Assembly: GCA_029532625.1 (NCBI GenBank)
Contig: JARFXM010000003.1
Location: forward strand, 3,100,001 to 3,164,000
Direction: 5' to 3'
DNA: 64,000 bases
Source: Lomentospora prolificans
Lineage: Eukaryota; Ascomycota; Sordariomycetes; Microascales; Microascaceae
Below, one piece after another: positions 9,978 through 21,238 of the stretch. The stretch's first letter is position 1. The number at the start of each line of letters is the position of its first letter. Made by a program: the position numbers and the translations under genes. The notes beneath the pieces were generated by a model that saw only the letters and a list, made by a program, of their open reading frames with translations, did no database searches and was not told the DNA's origin.

Positions 9978-12900
9978 ATGGCGGAGATCAAGATTGATAG
10001 CCAGCTCTTCCAAGAGCGCATCTCACATTTTGTGAGTTCTTGGAAGAACGACGCGCGTTCCAAGGAAGGCCTGTTTAATGGAGCTTCCTCTATCGTGATC
10101 CTCATGGGCAAAGCAGAGGACAGTCAGGATTTCCACAAAAACAATGCTATGCATGTATGTTTTCTCGAATCCATCAGAATATGGAACCTTTCTTTGTTCC
10201 TCGAGTCCGGAAGCTTTATTCCATGGGATTTCTTCTTCGGAGCTAACAAGCTTACTAGTTCTGGCTGCTGGGATATGAATTCCCCGCGACGCTCATGCTA
10301 TTCACGATGGACTGCCTGTACATTGTCACGACTGCGAAGAAAGGTGCGACCGTATTCCATCCATCCGAGCGCGCCACCATCGAGCACGGGTACTAATATT
10401 TTTCTAGCCAAACATCTCGACCAGTTGAAGGGTGGTCGATTCCCCATCGAGATCCTCGTTCGTGGAAAGGACGCCGCTGAAAACGAAAAGATTTTCGTCA
10501 AAATTGCCGAAAAAATTAAGGCTGCGGGAGTATGTTCTGCGAGGCTCGTGGTGGAGTGTGGACACGCTTTTGTCGCTAACAACATCTATAGAACAAGGTT
10601 GGGACTCTAGCTAAAGACGCATCCCGTGGCCCTTTCGTGGACGAATGGAAGAAGGTCTTTGCCGACCAGTGCAAGGATGTTAGCGAAGTCGATATCTCCC
10701 AAACTCTTTCCGTTGCCGCATTCTCTGTCAAGGATGAAACCGAGCTCCGCGCGATGCGAACGTCTTCCAAAGCTTGTGTAGCACTCATGACGCCTTATTT
10801 CTTGGAAGAAATGTCGAATATCCTCGACCAGGAGAAGAAGGTCAAACACAGCGCGCTTGCTGATAAGGTTGACAAGAAGTTGGACGACGATAAGTTCTGG
10901 AAAACCGTTCAACTTCCCAACAAGTCGAAGCTCCCTTCGGATCTCGACCCTACTCAACTGGACTGGGTCACCGGACCTATTGTCCAGAGCGGCGGCAAGT
11001 ACGATCTCAAGCTATCATCTGAGGCGAACGACGATATTCTACACGCCGGGACAATCATCGCGGCCATGGGCCTCAGGTACAAGTCATATAGCTCAGCCAT
11101 CGCACGTACCTATCTGATCGACCCAAACAAGTCTCAGGAGGGCAATTACAAGCTTCTTTGCAACGTTCACAATGCTGTCCTCAAGGAGATTCGGGACGGT
11201 GTTGTCGCGAAAGACGTTTACAATAAGGCTCTGAGCACGATCCGTGGGAAGAAGCCCGACATGGAGAAGCACTTTTTGAGGAACGTTGGCTGGGGCATCG
11301 GTCTCGAAACCAAGGATACGACAATGGTCTTGAATGCCAAGAACAGCAGGACGCTCAAGGATGGTATGACTCTCTGCATCACAACTGGTTTCTCCGATAT
11401 TGAGAACCCAAACCCTCAGGATAAGAGCAGCAAGATCTATTCATTGATGATTATGGATACCATTCGCGTGACCAGCGGCGAACCGGTGGTTTTCACCCAG
11501 GAGGCACCCATTGAAGCGAACTCTAACTCTTTCTTCTTCAAAGACGAGGAGGAGGCGCAGCCTACACCCAAAAAGGAGAAGAAGGATCATAGAGTAGGAG
11601 CCGTCGCGACCAAGAATATCACCCAGACGAGGCTGAGGTCGGAGCGCACTACTCAAGTTGATGACGACGCAGATGCGAAGCGACGAATGCATCAACAAGG
11701 CTTGGCCGCTAAGAAGCAAAAAGAAGGCATGGAGCGTTTCGCTGAGTCTACCGGTGGCCAAAATGGTGTGGAAGTGAAAAAGTTCAAGAAATTCGAATCC
11801 TACAAGCGAGACAATCAGCTGCCCCCGAAGGTTCGCGATCTCAAGATCATAGTCGACGCCAAGAGTAATACCGTGATTGTACCAGTTATGGGACGCCCGG
11901 TGCCATTCCACATCAACACCATCAAAAACGCCAGCGTCAATGACGAGGGCGACTGGGTGTTCCTCAGGATCAACTTCCTGTCGCCTGGACAGGGTGTAGG
12001 CAGGAAGGATGACCAACCTTTCGAGGACGCGACTGCGCACTTTGTCCGAAGCTTGACCTTCCGCTCCGAGAATAAGGAGCGATATACAGAAATCGCGAAT
12101 CAGATCTCCAACATGAAGCGCGATGCTGTTAAGAAGGAGCAGGAAAAGAAGGATATGGAGGATGTCGTCGAGCAGGATAAGCTGGTTGAAATAAGAAGTA
12201 AGTGTTTATTTCAGCGCCTGTCGCTATCTCGCCCCTTTCAATATCGTCCCTTGCCGCGTGTCTCTCGCTAACATGCACAACTAGATCGTCGCCCGCCTGT
12301 GCTTGATAATGTCTTCATTCGGCCCGCAATGGAAGGAAAACGTGTGCCAGGGAAGTTGGAAATCCACCAAAACGGTATACGATATCAATCACCGCTCAGC
12401 ACTCATCAACGTGTTGATGTGCTCTTCTCCAACGTTCGCCACCTGTTCTTCCAGCCCTGTCAACACGAGCTCATTGTCGTGATTCACATCCACCTCAAGG
12501 ATCCAATTATCGTCGGTAACAAGAAGAAGACCAAGGACGTTCAGTTCTATCGCGAGGCGACCGATATCCAATTCGACGAGACAGGTAATCGCAGGAGGAA
12601 GTACCGATATGGTGATGAAGACGAATTCGAACAGGAACAAGAGGAAAGGCGCCGTAGGGGGGAGCTCGACCGCTTGTTCCACGCGTTCGCGCAGAAGATC
12701 GCCGAAGCTGGCAAAAACGAGGGTATCGAGGTGGACATGCCTATTCGGGAACTGGGTTTCCATGGTGTTCCCTTCCGAAGCAACGTCTTTATTCAACCAA
12801 CCACCGATTGCCTTATCCAGGTCATTGAACCCCCTTTCATGGTACTCACCTTGGAAGATATTGAGATCGCCCATCTGGAACGTGTCCAATTCGGATTGAA

Positions 12901-13393
12901 AAACTTTGATCTCGTATTTGTATTCAAAGACTACAGCCGTGCGCCATACCATATCAACACGATCCCGGTTGAACAGATTGAGGATGTGAAGGATTGGCTT
13001 GACAATTCAGATATCCTCTATAGCGAGGGTCCTCTCAACCTTAGCTGGCCGACAATCATGAAGACGGTCACAGCCGACCCTCATCAGTTCTTCCAGGACG
13101 GCGGTTGGTCGTTCCTTCAGCAAGAGTCGGATGACGAGGGTGGATCTGATGAGGAGGAAGAGGAGAGCGCCTTTGAGATTGATGAGGATGAGCTCGATGC
13201 CGCCTCAGAATCCAGCGAAGAGGACTCTGATTACGGTTCTAACGTCTCGGATGAAGAAGATGAGGACGATGCGGATCTCAGCGACGAGGATGAGGGTGAA
13301 GATTGGGATGAACTTGAGAAGAAGGCTCGTAAGCGAGATCGTGAGAGTGGGCTTGATGAAGAGGACCGTGGCCGCAAGAAGCGCAAGCATTAA
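9978..13393 (+). CDS. spt16: FACT histone chaperone complex subunit Spt16
   Basis: Large subunit of FACT, which reorganises nucleosomes during transcription and replication. Five exons, 9978-10154, 10259-10343, 10408-10529, 10592-12197 and 12285-13393, give 1032 aa, the normal length. The start MAEIKIDSQLFQERISHF is typical. The N-terminal aminopeptidase-P-like domain (about 1-440) includes HNAVLKEIRDGV and FLRNVGWGIGLE. The middle dimerisation and histone-binding region includes KFESYKRDNQLPPKVRDL, RKYRYGDEDEFEQEQEERR, RELGFHGVPFRSNVFIQPTT and PHQFFQDGGWSFLQQE. The C-terminal tail of about 85 residues is highly acidic (Asp/Glu/Ser) and ends in a basic KKRKH, as in other fungi. All four introns are 64-104 nt with AG acceptors and matching phases. 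Divergent from dap1, convergent with the Cdc50 gene. Confidence 0.96.
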
Positions 13394-14521
13394 ACTGCCC
13401 ACCTCCTCCCTCTAACCCCACAACATTGCAAGTGTTGCTGGGACCTTTGTAACACTTTGCCGCCTGCCCGTCCTATCACGGACTTTTATTATTGGGTTTG
13501 TCCGCCTGTATTCTTCCCTCAACTCCCCCTTTTTTTTCCTTTTTCTTCCTGTTAGCAAAATAATGGGAACCAGGGCTGGGCTTTTCGTTGATATTCTCGG
13601 TTCTCGTTTCCTTTGCAGTTTTACATCTTCCGAGTACGGGCCAGATTTATTACCTGCCCCTTGGCTCGTTCCAACGCTTGTTTCTCTCCTTTGCCAGTTC
13701 TCGGCTTCTTGACGACCTTTTTATATTGGGTCTTCCGTCTCTCGGTTTAAGTAATCTAATGGCGTTAACGGCGACTGTTCACCCTTGAACTCTCTTCTTG
13801 GTTTCTTCTATCGACTCGTGAGCTGTGCTGAGCCAGCACTCGAGATATGACCTTCACACAACAAGTAACAAGAGTGATTTTGAACCGTGATATTCTATTT
13901 CCGACGAAAGACTATGTTACGTGACCCAAACTCCATCCCGACAAGCAAGCAAAAACGATGAAGGCGGTTAGAACGGAGAAAGACACAAGGGGTCAGAACT
14001 GATAGACAGTCGTAACAAGCCAGAAAAAACTTGCATGTTACCGAGTTGATCCGGGACAGCCGTGCATGAACAAGAAAGGGGGGGAAGTGAGATGAACACG
14101 TCACGTCCCGGCTCTAGACATGAACGGGCAGACACCGTGGATTCATACTCTTGACTGCGGCTGGGCTGTTGGCATTTGATATGTTTTTATGGAGAGGACA
14201 AGGAAAGAGGTTAAAAAAATAAGAAATTGAAAAAAAAAAATTGAAAAAAAAAAAAAAAAAGGGAATCATGAACAGGAAAAGCAATTGGCCAAAACCAGGA
14301 CCGATCCCTCCAAAGTAGAGAAGTACAAAACCGGACGGGCTGGGTCAAGCACTCGGTCTCGTGAGGCAGGTTATATTCGTACAAAGTATAGACTCGAGTG
14401 GACTCGACGCGCGCACGTAACTAGGCCATGATTAGTAGTACGAGCGAGTGAGTGGTCGTTCTTCCAGAGCTTCCGTGGCGTAGCGGGCTCTAGCAGCGAG
14501 CCATGACCGGGGATCAGCCGA
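13394..14521. other. Convergent intergenic region between spt16 and the Cdc50-family gene
   Basis: About 1.1 kb between two stop codons. It is T-rich next to spt16 and contains two A tracts, A11 at 14230-14240 and A17 at 14244-14260. Only short frames, no gene seen. Confidence 0.5.
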
Positions 14522-16260
14522 CTAGGCTTCAGCGCGGCCGAGATCTCGTCCAGAGGCGACAGCAGTCGAAGGGCCAGTGGCTTTGCCGGTGCTGGGGGCG
14601 TTGTTCCAGGAGAGATAGGTATGGTCGCCGAGTTTCCTTGGGGGGGCGGTTAGAGTCTTGCTTTAAGGGATACTAGGGGCTAAATAAAAAAGAGCATACC
14701 TTGGCTTGATGAGGTGAGTAATGGTGAAGATGGTACCAAGAAGGATACACATGCCACCGACGACTACGTAGGCGATGCCAAGGAAGGGGTTTCGGCCTCC
14801 CATGACGGTGCGAGTAGAGATGACAATAGACTTGGTGCCCTTGTAGATGTGGGTGGGGAACTCTGGAAGGCAAAGCGTGTTAGTGTAAACTTCACTCTCA
14901 GAGGTTATATAGGCTGGAGATGAGGCAACATACCGTCGTTGATGACAATCCTATAGGTGCCTGCAACCATTGCTTCGTCGTCATTACGCTGGTAGAGTTT
15001 GCTAAAGGCGGGAAGACCAGCGGTTCGCATCCAAACCATGAAGGCCTCCCAATCGCCCAAATTGGGAGGGGGGAACTCCTCAGTGTAGCCATCGGGCCAT
15101 AGTCGTCGCCAGTTGGGAGGAGGCATGACTTCGTTGGGCTTGTACTTGGTCTCGCCGTAGAGCTCCCTGTCCGAACTCCACGCAATGTTGGTGTTATTCG
15201 ACATGGCGTAGATAACGGGTTCATCGCCGCCGAGGCGCTCAGGGGAGGTAAAGGTGTCGTTGAAAAGGGAGTTGGCAATTAGACCACAAGGGTAGTAGGG
15301 CAGACTTGTGTTGCTATCGCTACGAAGGGGATCACACTTGGAACTGTCGATATCGCTCTTGCTGACAGCGTCGCCCTTGAGCTGCTTCTCGTTGAAGGAT
15401 GCGACGTATCGACGGTGGTTCTGATAGAACTCGCTCAGGCGATAGTAAAAGAGAACGGGGGGACCGATGTCTTCGGGGAGAGTGAACTGAACGACGCATT
15501 GGGTTACATTGACGTCCTGGCCACGGCCATAGTTGACGGTGACATTTTTGACCTGGGACCACATGGCGTTGACGGGGGCATCCTTTTCCTTGAATGCGGT
15601 AGTTATAAGTTCGGGTTTCATGGCGGTTCCCTGATCTTCGATCCTATCGACCGAGGGCGCATCGTTCCGGCAGTTTGTGTAGTCAATCTGGATCTCTTGG
15701 ACCTGCACGGGGTGACGGCACGCATTAGAAAAGGGTTCGGAATTGTGGGGAGGCCGTTATCAAGAATTTGCAGCCATCATCGTACCTGCGCGCTTGCGTA
15801 GAGGAGCAAGCCTCCGATGGGAGCAAATATTATGCCGATGGTAAAGAACAGAGGGAGGACAGTCTTGGGTGTGAGGATAGGCCTGTTGCGCAGCAGAGGC
15901 GTTAGCAAAGACGCACAAGGGTGGCAGAGCCGGTCCGTTATCTGCAAGGAGGAGCATCAACATACTGCCAGGCCTTCAATCGCTGTTGCCGAAAGGCGGT
16001 ATCTAATAGGGAGGTGCGACGTCAGTTTCTCCATTGCCGCCATCAGAAAAAATACAGGTAGGCTGGTTTCCTCAAAAGCATGCTGGGAGCCCGGCCGTAA
16101 ATCAATGGGCCGGAAGCGTCGGTGATGGGATGTCGCTTCGATTCCAGCGGGGCAAAAACTCACTCGCCGGCCTCCTGCTCTTCTTCTTGTCGGGCTGCTT
16201 GCCAGGAATCTCCTCATTGATGGAGTCGGCCTGGCCGGCCCCTGGCGGCGTCTCGGACAT
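14522..16260 (-). CDS. Cdc50/Lem3 family phospholipid flippase subunit
   Basis: Beta subunit of P4-ATPase lipid flippases, needed for their folding, ER exit and activity. Six exons, 16260-16164, 16002-15966, 15882-15786, 15702-14934, 14862-14700 and 14636-14522, give 425 aa. The cytosolic N-terminus MSETPPGAGQADSI leads to KKKSRRPANTAFRQQRLKAW. Transmembrane helix 1 (about 52-74) is in exon 3 (VLPLFFTIGIIFAPIGGLLL). The large exoplasmic loop in exon 4 contains NCRNDAPSVDR, FYYRLSEFYQNHRRYVAS, PYYPCGLIANSLFNDTF and several N-glycosylation sequons (NVT, NTS, NDT, NNT). Helix 2 (about 358-382, GIAYVVVGGMCILLGTIFTI) is in exon 5. The short C-terminal tail RKLGDHTYLSWNNAP is in exon 6. All splice phases agree. 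Which P4-ATPase it serves cannot be read from the sequence. Confidence 0.94.
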
Positions 16261-17073
16261 TCTGGGATCGATGGGCGTTGTTGGGAGGGGAGTGAATTCG
16301 GTCGGTTTTTGTCGATCGGGGGTCGGCGGCGGATATTTCAGAGGGAAAAAGGAAAAAGAAAAAAGGGGGGTTGATTGAGTTGGAGTTCAAAAGAAATGAA
16401 TGAGGAAGGACACGCAAGTCCGATGAGAAATGGCAATGGGAACGCGAGGATCGAATGTGATGATGATTGAATGGTGGCGGTTCAGGATCAGGACCGCCAC
16501 GCCTCACCTCGACTTTGGACTGTCAGCTGGCAAGTGGTACAGTGACTGTCATCTCACATACCAAGGTACAATCTATGACCATTGATGGCTGGCTGGCTGG
16601 CAATCGGTCATAGTGGAGCACCCAATGTTAGGCTGGTTGGGCGGAACTGAACATTGATCTATTCCAGGGGCTGGCTGGCTGGCTTCTACGTCTATCTGGG
16701 CGGGGGGAATCCACATACACAGCCTCAGCCTGGTAGGTACGTACCTCTCTCAGCGCCGCACTCACTGAACAGCACCTCCAGGTCGACCAGGCATTGGCGC
16801 AGGACTATGGCTTTATGGCTGTGCTATGAATGTTCAATGTTAATAATAGGAACCTCGCATTCTTATAGTGCATGTCTCGCCCACTCGCCCACTCGTCCCA
16901 TGCGCGGCCACCATGCCGCACTGCGTTGAGCCCAGGCATAGACTCGTCATCGACAAGGGCAGACGCCGTCAGGCGCAAGGGTTCCAAGGTTATTCGTATT
17001 GTTATGGCGCATACATTGAATTAATGGCGGGCACGTTGGCCACAGCGCCATAGGGAATAAGTTCAGTTCGCCA

Positions 17074-17099
17074 GGCCAGCCAGCCCGGCCAGCCAGCCC
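17074..17099. repeat. 13-bp tandem repeat GGCCAGCCAGCCC, two copies
   Basis: Two adjacent perfect copies of GGCCAGCCAGCCC, part of the wider CCAG/GGCT-rich composition of this intergenic region. Confidence 0.75.
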
Positions 17100-17554
17100 G
17101 GCCATGACCATCAATTCGAGGCGATTAGCGCCTCCTTGACACACATGCCAGGCTACGCCTCCAGTCAGTACTCTCATTCCACACAAAACTTGACACTGAT
17201 GTCTATGGAAGTGCAGACACACCGAGACAGTAAACTTTTAGCTTTCGGTAGCCATGTATACCACGATTCGCGTCAAGCATTGACATGTCTGATGACGGCG
17301 GAGCAGCACGCTTCTGTTAAACCTCGAATAGCCAGCGTCCCTCTCTTGGTCTGCATCTGGGTTATGCAACGAGCATAATGGCTAGTCATGTCTCCGAAGA
17401 GCTGGATCCCACAAAATAACCCCCCTTCTTTTTTCGATCTTCCCCGTTGCAATCGTTCAATGCCTCATGCATGGATCAATCCGAGACATACGGCGGTTAG
17501 CAAGATCGATTACTTATCTGCACCACCGGCTCTCGTCCCATACTTGACATGGAT

Positions 17555-17606
17555 GCCTCTAAGCTTCCTATACTGCACATGCCTCTAAGCTTTATATACT
17601 GCACCA
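17555..17606. repeat. 26-bp imperfect tandem duplication
   Basis: Two adjacent 26-bp copies beginning GCCTCTAAGCTT and continuing TATACTGCAC with a few differences (17555-17580 and 17581-17606). It lies about 175 bp from the 3' end of the acyl-CoA ligase gene. Confidence 0.75.
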
Positions 17607-17780
17607 TCCTGGAGTCATCCGGCTCTCCATTCTGTAAATCCTCCCAGTCAGCAAACTAGGGAAAATAATATATTCCACCGAGCACCTTGTACACTTCCTC
17701 ACAACCAGCATCAATGGTTTTGCCATATCCACAGCCAGCGTGCGCCGCCTAGTCGAAGCCAGCCAGCAAGCCCTGCGCTT

Positions 17781-19536
17781 TTAGAGCTTAGCCTTCTGAA
17801 CCTCTGCTTTAGCTTGGTCGCGTAGAAGCTTCCGGAGTATCTTGCCCGACTTTCATGATTCCTAGTTAGCCTCACTCACCAAACAAATAAAAAGCAGCTC
17901 GACAACTTACCGGGTTCTTAGGAATTGCATCAGTAAAGAGTACCCCGCCAGTGAGCCTCTTGTACGGCGCAACGCGGCTCTCAACCCAAGTCGCAATCTC
18001 CTGGCCCGACGGATTGGCCCCTTCTTTCCGGACAATGTAAGCCCTGGGACGCTCCTCGCCATCCATCTCAACGCCGATCACCGCGACGTCAGCCACATCA
18101 GGTCGCTCTAGGAGCAAGGCCTCGAGCTCGGCGGGCGCCACCTGCCGCCCCTTGACCTTGATGAGTTCCTTGAGGCGGTCCACCACGTGGAAGAGGGTGC
18201 CGGGTCTGTACGACTCGACGTAGGCGATATCTCCTGTCTTGAGCCACCTCGTGCCGTCGGCATCGACCGACGTCGAGTCGCGCGTCGCCTTTGGGTTTTT
18301 CCAATACCCGCGCATCAACGTCGGTCCCGTCACCCACAGCTCGCCACGAGTTTCCGGCGTCGTGATTTCCGTCGTGCCGTCGAGGCTCATAAGCTTCGCT
18401 TGGCAGTTCGGCATCAGCTCGCCCACGGCGCCGCTGGTTCCTGATTCGTGGGAGCCATCCCACGCGAGGCAGGTGCACGTCACTTCAGTCATTCCCCATC
18501 CCTGTCGGACATAAATGTTTCCTGGGAGCAGGCTCTGCGTTTCGTGCGCGATTTCTAGCGCGAGAGGCGCCGCTCCGGACCCGACCACTTCGAGGCTGCT
18601 GAGATCAGCCTTGCGTGTAAGAGGGTGCTTTGCGAGAAGAACCAGGATAGGCGGAACGGCAACCAGGTGAGTGACCCTGTACTTCCCAATGTGCGATAAC
18701 ATTTTCGGAAAGTCAAAAGAAGGCATGATATATACCGGAATGCCCTGTTTGGCAAAATTGGCAACGAAGTAGGTCTGTCCGTACGCGTGATACAGGGGCA
18801 AGAAGCAGAGCCCAACGGATCGCTCAACAAACGCCTGGTAGTCTTTCTTCTGCTGCGAGAGTTTAATCACGCCGGTGCCGTTGGCAACGTAGCTATAGTG
18901 AGAAATCTCAACACCTTTGGGTAGGCCCGTAGTGCCCGAGCTATAGTTCAGGCAGCAAGTCGTGTTGCGAGCGTCAGCAGGCTCGACCCAGTCGAAAGCT
19001 TCGGCCTGAGCCCGGGGCGCAAGCAGCTCAGTCCAATGCCTTGTCCCCAGGCTCGCTGGGATCTCCACTGAAGCTGAACCGGGAACTGTGGTGTCAAAGG
19101 CGAATACGTTACGGGCTAGCATGTTTACCTCACGCGCGCCGTCGACGGCCGTCTGAATATTGTTGGCCGCCGCGATCATGAAGGAAGCGCCGCTGTCACG
19201 TAGCTGGTGGGCCAATTCTCTTGGTTTGAATCCTGGGTTTGCGCCAGTCACGATGCCCCCAGCCATCAAAATACCGAGGAAGATGACGGGAAAATATATG
19301 CTGTTACCCGAAAAGATTAAGACGCGGTCACCCACCCGCAGGCCGGCTGTCTGCAGGCCAATAGCGATCTGCTTCGATACGAGCCGGTAATCCGAAAACG
19401 TCAGATACTTGGTCTCTGGTTTATCTGCATCGAGGAACGCTTTGCGGTCTGAAAGCGAGTCGAAACACGAGCCAAAGATCCATTTCTGAACGGAGCAGTT
19501 GGGGATAGGCTCGGTCCAGCGTGACTTAATAGGCAT
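17781..19536 (-). CDS. 4-coumarate:CoA ligase-like acyl-CoA synthetase with C-terminal AKL (PTS1)
   Basis: ANL-superfamily enzyme that joins a carboxylic acid to CoA through an acyl-AMP intermediate. Exons 19536-17911 and 17849-17781 give 564 aa. The AMP-binding P-loop is LNYSSGTTGLPKGVE (about 197-211), followed by QGWGMTEVTC, LKTGDIAYV and the hinge VDRLKELIKVKGRQVAPAEL. The catalytic C-terminal lysine block PSGKILRKLLRD is only present after splicing out a 61-nt intron (GTAAGT donor, GGCTAAC branch site, AAG acceptor). The protein then ends KAKL, a good type 1 peroxisomal targeting signal. Reading through the donor instead would lose both the lysine motif and the tail. Likely a peroxisomal enzyme for a fatty or aromatic acid; substrate unknown. 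I see no biosynthetic cluster around it. Confidence 0.9.
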
Positions 19537-21238
19537 GGCGAGAGTAGGCGAATAGAGACGGCAGCCTTAGGAGAAGAGGGTTTGGTGGACCTGGGAGCTT
19601 GGAGCTTGGAGCTAGCGACGAGTCGTCTTGGTGAGCTGTAGAAGTTGCACCTTGCGGAAAGCTTAGATTAATAAACCCCGGAGCAGCTAGTGACTAAAGT
19701 CGTGGCTCTCAGCGGGATGGTGTTGGGATTTGGCCGGTGCAGGTGGGTAAGCTAATTCACCGCACAAGGCGACTTTCGAATACAAGGTTTTGATGGAGAG
19801 AACAGACAGCAGAAGTCGGTCCGACTTATTCGAGATCGAGAATGCAAGATGTTTTGAGGCAAAGATCCAATAAAGCAAGGCCAGGAGATATCAGCCAATG
19901 GATTGGAATAAGGAAGGGGTGGATGAAAAGGGTCGGTATGTTTGGCTGTCCTGGTAAAATGAAGGTATCACCAAGTATATACGAGGGTGATGGAGATCGA
20001 AGCTAGGAGGACAGGTGTAGAAGCTGCCATCCAAGAGCTCGTGGAAGGGTGGGACAACGACTCATTAAGTAGGTCCGCATCTCGCATACAAACTCCCGTT
20101 TGGAGAGATATCTACCCCGATGACCACTGAGGGGTAATTCCCCAGTCGACCCCGGATAGCTTCGATAGAACCGGGCAAATCAAGCGCAGCTCATCCGCTG
20201 CCTCGAGCTCGGGGCCAAGCGTGGTCGGCGCGACGGGTTCTGAACGTGGACATGGTGAGTCCACCGTAGTGTGGCATACCCCAGACTTCCAAGCTCTCCA
20301 GCCCCACGCCAGCCAGCGGGATGGGTGGGGGAAAGTCTGGGGCCCCGACAATCTGCCTCGGCTCAAATGGTAATAGAACAGCGCGGGCCCATCTTGTCCT
20401 CCACGATCGAGCTACCTCAGCTAGCTCAGTTCGGATTATACTCGTCTATACGGACTACTAATACATCGATTAGCTAGCAACCGAGAACTAACACCAGACG
20501 AGAGGCCTGGCCGGGCGGTCTAGCCAGGCTACGCTGCGACATGGGACAGTTGATGGATATTCAAGCACCGGAGCAAATCGACCTTGTTCGACCCTTGCAT
20601 CACCATCACCCCCGTTCCTTTGAGTTTGTGTTAAGTCTAGATACGTAGGTCTTCATATGTCGTGTGTTCCTGACTTCCGGTATTGCTGGCGGTATGGCGA
20701 GGCCTTGGGCAGTCCGCCAAACCTATCGACTCAAAAGTCAAGAGCCCGGTGTCTTGGGAACCAGTAACAGGCGCCGATTGTGCAACTAGTTCCACTGTGT
20801 GTTCCCACGTTCGAGTCGAGGAACCATCAAGTGGATTTTTCTGCTTTTATCGACTGCCACATATCGCCGACATCATCGACTCGGGACATCAATGGCCCAT
20901 GACATACATATCCAAACAAAGGCATTATTGGGCGTGCCATCAAATGTAAACTAGCATGACATGTAACCTCGTCACTCTCCCACGGCCGACGACAGCTGCC
21001 TATTCACCAGCTGACAAAAGCCAATGCCAGATGCCATGGCATGGCATGCATGATTATCGCTGGGCGTCATCTCAACCAAGACAACGGCCAAGTGAGAGGC
21101 AGAAAAACAAAAATCATCCACCTCCGACCCCCAAACGCCTCGCGACATGCCCCTCCAGCACCCGTCGCCGCACAAAAGGCCAATTGTCTAATCCGTATCC
21201 CCGTCCGTGAGGCCCGACATCCACATCCCCCCGGAACC
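19537..21238. other. Divergent intergenic region between the acyl-CoA ligase and mgr3
   Basis: About 1.7 kb. Short frames only, none with recognisable features. A TTAATAAA-like patch near 19670 lies close to the ligase start. No RNA gene recognised. Confidence 0.45.

Larger units (their letters stand above)
16261..17780. other. Intergenic region rich in GGCTGGCT / GCCAGCCA tracts
   Basis: About 1.5 kb between the 5' end of the Cdc50 gene and the 3' end of the acyl-CoA ligase gene. It holds several short GGCT or CCAG microrepeats (for example 16587-16601, 16669-16684, 17074-17099) and a 26-bp tandem duplication. No gene seen. Confidence 0.45.
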
